From Methanolinea sp. SDB (GTDB taxonomy: Archaea; Halobacteriota; Methanomicrobia; Methanomicrobiales; Methanospirillaceae), in assembly GCA_001412335.1 (NCBI GenBank), contig LKUF01000294.1:1-5029 (forward strand): DNA of 5,029 nt. Reading direction: 5' to 3'. This document shows positions 1-4,746 of this stretch, piece by piece. The translations under genes and the position numbers were made by a program. Positions within the stretch are counted from its first letter, which is position 1. Every line of letters begins with the position of its first letter. A model generated the notes under the pieces. The model saw only the letters and a program-made list of their open reading frames with translations, was not told the origin of the DNA and did no database searches.

Positions 1-330
1 GCCAATGCAGAGAAGTTCATCTCCAAGTACGAGGATTCCCGGCACCTGGAACTCTTCGCCGGGCCCTACATCGAGGACGGCAAGTATATCGTTGAGATCC
101 AACGGCCGTATACCCGTGCCGAGGATCTCCTCAGGTCCCACCAGGTGCTCGACGTGGGCCTTGGCAGGCACGTCAAGCGGACCATGGAGGTGGACTACTG
201 GGACATGCACCGCGACGATGAGTGCTGGAGCGAGGGTTTCGCTGCGTTTCTCTCCCACTTTATCAGGTACGAGTCACCGGGAATGCGGATACGGCGCCTG
301 GTGAAAGGGATAGAGGACCGGTCCGAATAA
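1..330 (+). CDS. C-terminal 109 residues of an unrecognised soluble protein (5' end outside window)
   Basis: The reading frame is open from the first base and ends at the TAA at 328-330, so the start lies upstream of the window. The visible 109 residues are highly charged, with many Arg, Glu and Asp, and show no membrane segment or signal peptide, which suggests a cytoplasmic protein. The stretch around residues 61-80 is rich in Trp, Tyr, His, Asp and Cys (VDYWDMHRDDECW), and the end is basic and helical-looking (MRIRRLVKGIEDRSE). I do not recognise the family and give no function. GC-rich third positions fit genuine coding sequence. It is 309 bp from the next gene, which has its own promoter box, so it is probably not part of the pilin transcription unit. 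Confidence 0.8.
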   Translation, partial: ANAEKFISKYEDSRHLELFAGPYIEDGKYIVEIQRPYTRAEDLLRSHQVLDVGLGRHVKRTMEVDYWDMHRDDECWSEGFAAFLSHFIRYESPGMRIRRLVKGIEDRSE

Positions 331-371
331 ACCCTCCCTGTTGTACCTTTCTCTCTGAGAAGACCCAACTA

Positions 372-425
372 CTTGCTGGAGGATAACTCCTGCTGATCGA
401 TCAATGCCGGTTATTCATCAGGCGA
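372..425 (+). repeat. Diverged direct repeat, copy A
   Basis: The last 26 bases (400-425) match 503-528 at 22 of 26 positions; both contain ATCAATGCC, GTTATTC and TCAGG. Similarity continues upstream to CTTGCTGG (372-379), against CTTGTTGG in copy B, with roughly two thirds identity and one single-base gap. Copy A also contains a perfect 10-bp palindrome, TGATCGATCA, at 394-403. The two copies lie about 103 bp apart. Confidence 0.6.
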
Positions 426-432
426 TTAATCC

Positions 433-464
433 TCCCGGTGTTCTCCCGGAAACGACCACCGGGA
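433..464 (+). repeat. Inverted repeat: 8-bp stem, 16-nt loop
   Basis: TCCCGGTG at 433-440 is the perfect reverse complement of CACCGGGA at 457-464. It sits between the two direct-repeat copies. No T-run follows, so it is not a clear terminator for the upstream gene. It could be an operator, a structured leader element or chance; the stem is GC-rich and stable. Confidence 0.4.
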
Positions 465-475
465 CGGCCCGCTAT

Positions 476-528
476 CTTGTTGGCGAACATTTCCAGGTGA
501 GAATCAATGCCTGTTATTCGTCAGGGAA
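476..528 (+). repeat. Diverged direct repeat, copy B
   Basis: This is the second copy of the element at 372-425. The best-conserved part is 503-528. The palindrome of copy A is degraded here to TGAGAATCA (498-506), which keeps the TGA and TCA half-sites. It lies about 70 bp upstream of the TATA-like box, a position where an archaeal transcription regulator could act. Confidence 0.6.
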
Positions 529-560
529 TACGTCTGATTGACAGGGAAACCCCCTCTGGC

Positions 561-580
561 CACGGAACAAGTAATCCGTG
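561..580 (+). promoter_or_regulatory. Perfect 6+6 dyad upstream of the TATA box
   Basis: CACGGA (561-566) and TCCGTG (575-580) form a perfect inverted repeat with an 8-base spacer. It ends 20 bp before the TATA-like box, the usual place for an archaeal activator site. The symmetry fits a dimeric helix-turn-helix regulator, but a 6-bp dyad can arise by chance. Confidence 0.3.
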
Positions 581-600
581 CATCATGGCCCAGGTTGATA

Positions 601-610
601 CTTTTATATG
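601..610 (+). promoter_or_regulatory. Archaeal TATA box for the 640-2109 gene
   Basis: CTTTTATATG closely matches the TTTATATA-type box of methanogens. Transcription normally starts 22-30 bp downstream of the box centre, which here is about 628-636, only a few bases before the ATG at 640. There is no GGAGG-like site before that ATG, so the transcript is predicted to be leaderless or nearly so. Confidence 0.6.
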
Positions 611-639
611 ATGAATTGCCAAATACTGGACTATCTATC

Positions 640-2109
640 ATGGCATCAGAGTGGCAGGAGACGGCACTATCCGAGGTTATCGGGTTTATTTTAATCCTTG
701 CTATCATCACTGCCGCCGCTTCGCTCTACATCGTCTACGTCGTTCCGGCACAGGGGCGGGAGGCCGAGATCAGGCACATGGAATACATCAGCGGTGAGTT
801 CACCGGCTACAAGATCGGAATCGACAGCCTCTGGATCAACAACCGCGAGGACGTGACCATCAGCCGGACATTTGACCTCGGGACGCTCGGGGGAACGACA
901 CAGGGCTCATTCCTGAATCTTCCCCTCTTCCAGCCGTACGGCTCCAGCGGGACGATGGTGGTGAACGGGAGGGGGGATACGATTGGGTATGAAGTTGATG
1001 CGCTTGTGGAGGAGTTAGGAACCGATGAAACGGATGATTTTTCTTCATCCGTAATTGAAGAACCCCGGCACCTCTATGTAAAATTAAGTATAGATAATGT
1101 CGACAGTGCAGATGGCGTATTACTGGAGTCATCAGAAGAGGATTGGAAAGTATGGCTGAATGTGACAAGAACGGTGAGACCGCAGCCATCTACGACTATC
1201 ACAAGACTTCCAACTGTGACTCCAGAACCACAAGGACAAGGACAAGGACAAGTTAATGCGAAGGATATTGAAAATTGGATTACAGAAACGCTTGTTAAGT
1301 GGCTCGAGTTACAATATGACCTAACGATTACCGTGATAAAAAATGGAGACGAAACACTCTCAAACTGGGTAATAAAACGTGATATCTCGAATGGAGATTA
1401 CACAGTTGACCTTTTCGACGAAGCATACGGTCTTTCCGGAGAGAACCTGTCATATCCCTTCGAGCTCACCAAAACTGAATATGGTATTGATTGTGTATTC
1501 CCTCGCTATTTGATCCAAAATATTGAAACAGATCCACTCCTCATGGGATCCCTCGAATACCGCTCAAACAACTACTACTGGATCCAGCAGAACTACTACT
1601 ACCAGGACGGTGCAGTCTTCCTCGAGCAGCCGGATGACGGATCCGTGGTGAAGACCATGCCGTCCATCACGTTCGATAAGGATGATCCATCGGATACCCT
1701 TATTGTCCGAATTATCGATGTCGTGATTACTGATCCGATTCAATCGCGGTCCCTGGGCGGAACCGGTTCGGTTGAAGTCACGTCATTTGTTTCCGATATA
1801 ACGAATGGACGGATAGAACCGGGAACAGAGCTTGCCACGGGAATCCCGAACGCGAAGAATGTCAATATTACCGTGATTGCTGATTCCCCGCAGTCGGCGC
1901 TGGCATGGGAGGGGGCATTCAGACAGGTGCGAACGCTTGGAGAAAGAAACGGCGTTCCTGAAGACTGGAGTGTAGCCCCGACTCGTTCGGGTAACATAGT
2001 ATCATTCCGGATCACAGGTAACCCAATTAATGGTCCTGATGACTATGATATCCTCCTCGACTACACCCGGGTGAATATGTCGGCATCGCTCCAGTCCGTG
2101 GCCGCCTGA
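640..2109 (+). CDS. Large prepilin-like surface protein, 489 aa (DUF7289-like)
   Basis: Predicted to be a membrane-anchored or pilus-incorporated surface protein. I chose the ATG at 640 because it puts a class III, prepilin-type leader at the N-terminus: MASEWQETA, then LSEVIG and a hydrophobic helix (residues 10-36). Cleavage by an archaeal prepilin peptidase after Ala9 is plausible, though the usual Lys/Arg at -2 is Thr here. The rest is extracellular-looking and beta-rich. Residues 44-125 and about 300-489 resemble, from memory, the archaeal DUF7289 pilin-like family (YRSNNYYW, DGAVFLEQ, SVVKTMPSITF). Between them lies a segment of about 170 residues with a Pro/Thr linker (181-197) and a Gly-Gln repeat (198-204). 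N-glycosylation sequons occur at N174, N269, N409 and N479. The stop overlaps the next gene's start. The central segment is clearly more AT-rich than its flanks. Existence is near certain; the family is moderate; the function as a minor pilin is inferred. Confidence 0.85.
   Translation: MASEWQETALSEVIGFILILAIITAAASLYIVYVVPAQGREAEIRHMEYISGEFTGYKIGIDSLWINNREDVTISRTFDLGTLGGTTQGSFLNLPLFQPYGSSGTMVVNGRGDTIGYEVDALVEELGTDETDDFSSSVIEEPRHLYVKLSIDNVDSADGVLLESSEEDWKVWLNVTRTVRPQPSTTITRLPTVTPEPQGQGQGQVNAKDIENWITETLVKWLELQYDLTITVIKNGDETLSNWVIKRDISNGDYTVDLFDEAYGLSGENLSYPFELTKTEYGIDCVFPRYLIQNIETDPLLMGSLEYRSNNYYWIQQNYYYQDGAVFLEQPDDGSVVKTMPSITFDKDDPSDTLIVRIIDVVITDPIQSRSLGGTGSVEVTSFVSDITNGRIEPGTELATGIPNAKNVNITVIADSPQSALAWEGAFRQVRTLGERNGVPEDWSVAPTRSGNIVSFRITGNPINGPDDYDILLDYTRVNMSASLQSVAA
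1230..1252 (+). repeat. Hexanucleotide microsatellite ACAAGG, 3.8 copies
   Basis: Three perfect ACAAGG units and a partial fourth lie within the coding sequence and encode Gly-Gln dipeptides at residues 198-204, next to a Pro/Thr linker. Because the unit is six bases, gain or loss of a copy lengthens or shortens the linker by two residues without a frameshift. Confidence 0.8.
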
Positions 2110-2513
2110 TGTGTCCCATGAAGCACTGCTCAGCCGTATCCGATGTCGTTGGAAGCCTGATAATGGTCTCAATCGTCACCATCGCACTCGGTATCATCGC
2201 GGTGGCGATACTTTCACAGCCGGCGCCTCCGGACATCCCTGCAGTCGATGTCACCGCATATCGTTCTCCCTCCAGCACCAATCTCACCATCATCCATGCC
2301 GGCGGAGACAACCTCCCCGTGGGAGAATACCGGATACTTGTGAATTCTGTTGACAGGACGGACGATTTCCAGCCTTTGCCGTCAAATATTCCGTTTGCGA
2401 CCGGAACAGAGCTGTATTATTCATCCAGCGGGGAAATTCAGAGCGTGCAGCTGATCTACCAGGGCGACCGTGTGCCAGAAGGTGTCCAGCTCTTCCAGAA
2501 AAATTTCCCGTGA
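2109..2513 (+). CDS. Type IV pilin, archaeal N-terminal domain family, 134 aa
   Basis: A small pilin with the archaeal type IV pilin N-terminal domain (DUF1628/PF07790 type). The leader MCPMKHCSA is followed by VSDVVG and a hydrophobic helix to about residue 36. Peptidase cleavage after Ala9 would leave a mature protein of 125 residues, with the helix forming the filament core. A Pro-rich break (SQPAPPDIP, 36-44) leads into a beta-rich domain with the motif HAGGDNLP (63-70), shared with the two downstream genes. A sequon lies at N58. The ATG overlaps the preceding TGA by one base (TGATG), and no strong Shine-Dalgarno site is visible, so translation is probably coupled to the upstream gene. 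An in-frame ATG at 2118 would give a leader three residues shorter (MKHCSA) and is an equally acceptable start. Size fits an ordinary pilin subunit; whether it is major or minor cannot be told. Confidence 0.88.
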   Translation: MCPMKHCSAVSDVVGSLIMVSIVTIALGIIAVAILSQPAPPDIPAVDVTAYRSPSSTNLTIIHAGGDNLPVGEYRILVNSVDRTDDFQPLPSNIPFATGTELYYSSSGEIQSVQLIYQGDRVPEGVQLFQKNFP

Positions 2514-2536
2514 ATGCAGTAGCCCTCCATCTCAAC

Positions 2537-2548
2537 GCTTATAATATT
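2537..2548 (+). promoter_or_regulatory. TATA-like box for the 677-residue pilin gene
   Basis: GCTTATAATATT lies 47-58 bp upstream of the ATG at 2595. Transcription from about 2566-2572 would give a leader of about 25 nt that contains the Shine-Dalgarno site. This suggests the gene can be expressed separately from the two upstream genes, although read-through across the 81-bp gap is also possible because no terminator is seen there. Confidence 0.45.
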
Positions 2549-2579
2549 CAAACCGCAAGAAGAAGTAAAGGAATCCGGT

Positions 2580-2585
2580 GGGAGG
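2580..2585 (+). promoter_or_regulatory. Shine-Dalgarno site for the 677-residue pilin
   Basis: GGGAGG ends 9 nt before the ATG at 2595. It is the only strong ribosome binding site in the window; the starts at 640, 2109 and 4747 lack one. It supports ATG 2595 as the start and implies a leadered transcript here. Confidence 0.7.
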
Positions 2586-2594
2586 AAGAGGTGC

Positions 2595-4628
2595 ATGCTA
2601 AACGAGAAAGGAGTGTCGGAGGTAATCGGGGCGATCCTCCTGGTATCGCTGGTGATCCTTGGAGCAATGATCGTTGCAGTCCTCTTCCTCTCCCAGCCCC
2701 CGCCACAGGAGATCCCTCAGGTCAATGCGATAGCGGGGAATAATACAACCCACATCTTCCTCCTCCACGACGGCGGCGATCCATTAATGTCGCTCGAGAC
2801 CCTCATCCGCATCGATGGAAGAGCTGACCCGGTGCCTGCTGGAGACATAGAACTTTTAAGAGAGGACGGCACTGTCGAAGAATCGTCCTGGTTGTCGGGC
2901 GAATGGTCTGTTGGAAAGACACTCCGGATCAGGGACGATCAGACCCCGCAAAGTGTCACGCTCGTCTACTCCGGCGGCTCTTCGCAGTCGCTGCTCCTGA
3001 CTTCGACGTTTGTGGAGGGTTCACCGATTGGTCCGACAGGAACTGTTACAACGAGCCCGACAGGGACCGCGACGACTACAACGACCACGGTCACAACGAC
3101 GGTCACCACTAGTGTTACGACGACAACTACAACCTCCCCGACACCGACGCCAATACCAGATTGCGGCACTATCTCTGGCTATAAATGGAATGATCTCGAT
3201 GGGGACGGAGTGTGGGATACGGGCGAGCCCGGGCTTTCTGGGTGGACCGTTAAAGCGTATGAATGCCAGACAGGTAACTGCAATAATTTGGAAGAGAAAG
3301 GATTAGTAACGACGAACCCGGATGGATATTACACCTTTACTGGTTTAACATATCAACCTTCAACGAAATTTAAGATTGAGGAAGTGCAGCAAACCGGTTG
3401 GAAACCAACATCACCATCACAGGGCTACCTGATTGTCCAACTTGAACCGCCTGGATCTCCGGGACAGCCTGAAAAATGCTTCGAAACCAACGTGAACTTC
3501 GGTAATATTGAACTTCCACAGGCAGATTTTGAGGCAGATCCTACCTCTGGTGTGGCTCCGCTTACTGTCCAGTTTACCGACCTTTCAACCGGAAATCCGA
3601 CACAGTGGGCTTGGGATGTGAACAATGATGGAGTAACAGATTATACAAGCCAGAATCCCGAGCATACTTACGCCTCATCTGGAACCTACACCGTAAAATT
3701 GACGGTGACCAATGCTGGAGGGAGTGCAACCAAGATAAAATCCGGATATATCACGGTGACAGCCACATCGAATGCAGACGTCATAATAGATGAAAATGTC
3801 TTTATCTATGGCAACAATTTAGAATTTGGTGGAAGCACCATTAACGGTCCCGGGGCTACAATAATCATCAATGGAGGGCTGGACACATCAGATATCAATG
3901 GAGGAGCTTCAATTGCTGTGACAACAATTTATTTCGATGGAAGCGTGAACCTGGACGGAGGTAGTGCCGGTCTCGGATCTTCCAGTAACCCGGGATCCAT
4001 CTATGTGAACGGGAACATGAACCTGTGGGGCGGCAGCAGAAATATTTATGGCGACGTGTATGTCGCTGGCAACTTTGATTTGAAAGACGCCAGGATACAC
4101 GATACTGTGTATGTTGACGGGGATCTTACTCTCGGCAATACACCTACGCTTGATAGTAATGCCCGGATTTACTATACCGGAGAAATCTACTATCCGCAAG
4201 GTTATCCGCAAAATATTCTCTCAAAATGCATTCACCAGGTATCGGTACCCGGATTTGACATGCCCGATGAGGGACTCCCACCGTTAAGACCAAATGACTG
4301 GTATACTGCAAGAGGATACGTTTCGGGGGGATCGTTGGCGAGCAACCTGAAGATATTTGCTGACAGTTACTCGCCAACATCCTCCACCTCCACAGCGGTG
4401 AATGTGGTTATCATTGCACGAAACGGAGATATTACATTGACCAACCTGGGATGGATTCATGTATCCGGAGTTTTGTTTGCCCCCAACGGAAGAGTAACCT
4501 TTAGCGGAGATTCCTTTGAAGGAGTCGTCCTCACAAGAGACGGTTTCTTCGTCACGAGCGGCGGCACAGATGTGACATTCAGGAATTTCGAGGAGTTCTT
4601 CAGCAGTCCCGATGACTATCCATTCTGA
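2595..4628 (+). CDS. Composite type IV pilin with SdrD-B-like, PKD and beta-helix-like domains, 677 aa
   Basis: A multi-domain pilin, probably a minor or tip subunit exposing a large extracellular region. Leader MLNEKG is followed by VSEVIG and a hydrophobic helix to about residue 33; cleavage after Gly6, with Lys at -2, fits archaeal prepilin peptidase. Residues 34-140 form a pilin ectodomain homologous to the upstream 134-residue pilin (SQPPPQEIPQV; HDGGDPL at 58-64). Residues 147-188 are a Thr/Pro stalk, likely O-glycosylated. Residues 190-304 look like an SdrD-B/Cna-B-type domain with an EF-hand-like loop (D200, D202, D204, D208, E211) and four Cys (190, 224, 229, 295). Residues 309-390 are a PKD domain (PLTVQFTDLS, SSGTYTVKLTVTN). 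Residues 394-677 are short repeating Gly/Asn beta strands (IYVNGNMNL, VYVAGNFDL, VYVDGDLTL), resembling bactofilin-like or PilX-associated DUF7305-type beta helices. Far longer than a normal pilin. The domain order is seen directly; the adhesin role is inferred. Confidence 0.9.
   Translation: MLNEKGVSEVIGAILLVSLVILGAMIVAVLFLSQPPPQEIPQVNAIAGNNTTHIFLLHDGGDPLMSLETLIRIDGRADPVPAGDIELLREDGTVEESSWLSGEWSVGKTLRIRDDQTPQSVTLVYSGGSSQSLLLTSTFVEGSPIGPTGTVTTSPTGTATTTTTTVTTTVTTSVTTTTTTSPTPTPIPDCGTISGYKWNDLDGDGVWDTGEPGLSGWTVKAYECQTGNCNNLEEKGLVTTNPDGYYTFTGLTYQPSTKFKIEEVQQTGWKPTSPSQGYLIVQLEPPGSPGQPEKCFETNVNFGNIELPQADFEADPTSGVAPLTVQFTDLSTGNPTQWAWDVNNDGVTDYTSQNPEHTYASSGTYTVKLTVTNAGGSATKIKSGYITVTATSNADVIIDENVFIYGNNLEFGGSTINGPGATIIINGGLDTSDINGGASIAVTTIYFDGSVNLDGGSAGLGSSSNPGSIYVNGNMNLWGGSRNIYGDVYVAGNFDLKDARIHDTVYVDGDLTLGNTPTLDSNARIYYTGEIYYPQGYPQNILSKCIHQVSVPGFDMPDEGLPPLRPNDWYTARGYVSGGSLASNLKIFADSYSPTSSTSTAVNVVIIARNGDITLTNLGWIHVSGVLFAPNGRVTFSGDSFEGVVLTRDGFFVTSGGTDVTFRNFEEFFSSPDDYPF
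3033..3158 (+). other. Thr/Pro-rich stalk region of the composite pilin
   Basis: This encodes residues 147-188, made almost wholly of Thr with Val, Ser and Pro, ending in alternating Pro-Thr. It separates the pilin core from the added surface domains. The DNA is a degenerate run of ACN codons (ACG, ACC, ACA and ACT mixed) rather than a perfect repeat, so it is less prone to slippage than the ACAAGG tract upstream. Such stalks are commonly O-glycosylated in archaeal surface proteins. Confidence 0.8.
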
Positions 4629-4669
4629 AAAATGTTCCCCTGTACCGGGAAAACAACCAATCATTTTTC
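4627..4669 (+). terminator. Possible terminator after the composite pilin gene
   Basis: GAAAAATG (4627-4634), overlapping the stop codon, pairs with CATTTTTC (4662-4669). Inside lies a second small hairpin, TTCCC (4635-4639) with GGGAA (4647-4651). The right arm contains a T5 run (4664-4668), and archaeal termination relies mainly on T-runs. The outer stem is AT-rich and weak, so this is tentative. Confidence 0.35.
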
Positions 4670-4702
4670 CTGACCGTGATAAAATTCCATTCTCCTGGCG
4701 CA

Positions 4703-4743
4703 AGAGATTTAACTGGTACTGCTGTTAAATAGTATTTTATAAA
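4703..4743 (+). promoter_or_regulatory. AT-rich promoter region of the 4747 gene
   Basis: Three TATA-like stretches occur: GATTTAAC (about 4706-4713), TTAAATAG (4725-4732) and TTTTATAAA (4735-4743). Only the first is far enough upstream to place a start of transcription before the ATG at 4747, giving a leader of about 12 nt or less. No properly spaced Shine-Dalgarno site is seen. Which box is used cannot be decided here. Confidence 0.35.
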
Positions 4744-4746
4744 GGT

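Larger units (their letters stand above)
331..639 (+). other. Structured intergenic region upstream of the pilin-like genes
   Basis: I see no gene in these 309 bases. The region holds, in order, a first repeat copy (372-425), a hairpin (433-464), a second repeat copy (476-528), a 6+6 dyad (561-580) and a TATA-like box (601-610). A TTG at 538 opens the pilin-like reading frame early, but the 34 residues it would add look nothing like a prepilin leader, so I treat 538-639 as non-coding. The number of ordered symmetric and repeated elements suggests a regulatory region for the downstream genes. This is inference. Confidence 0.6.

Noticed and set aside
348..362. Small hairpin TTCTC-TCT-GAGAA as terminator of the upstream gene
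   Set aside because: Only five base pairs with a 3-nt loop and no T-run afterwards; easily due to chance in a pyrimidine-rich stretch.
372..528. CRISPR array
   Set aside because: Only two imperfect copies, about 103 bp apart, with internal similarity decaying gradually; no regular spacer structure and no cas genes.
538..639. Upstream TTG start that would add 34 residues to the 489-residue pilin-like protein
   Set aside because: The added residues place the class III leader internally and overlap the dyad and TATA box; the ATG at 640 gives a proper prepilin N-terminus at the expected distance from the promoter.
331..639. tRNA or other recognised structural RNA gene
   Set aside because: No cloverleaf, no TTCGA-type T loop with matching acceptor arms, and no known RNA motif seen on either strand.
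2510..2743. Plus-strand open frame starting at the end of the 134-residue pilin (TGAATG)
   Set aside because: It runs out of frame across the promoter, Shine-Dalgarno site and N-terminus of the composite pilin, and its composition is not protein-like.
2966..3169. Minus-strand open frame with a long Val-rich tract
   Set aside because: It is the antisense image of the Thr-codon stalk (ACN read as NGT); low complexity and no start signals.
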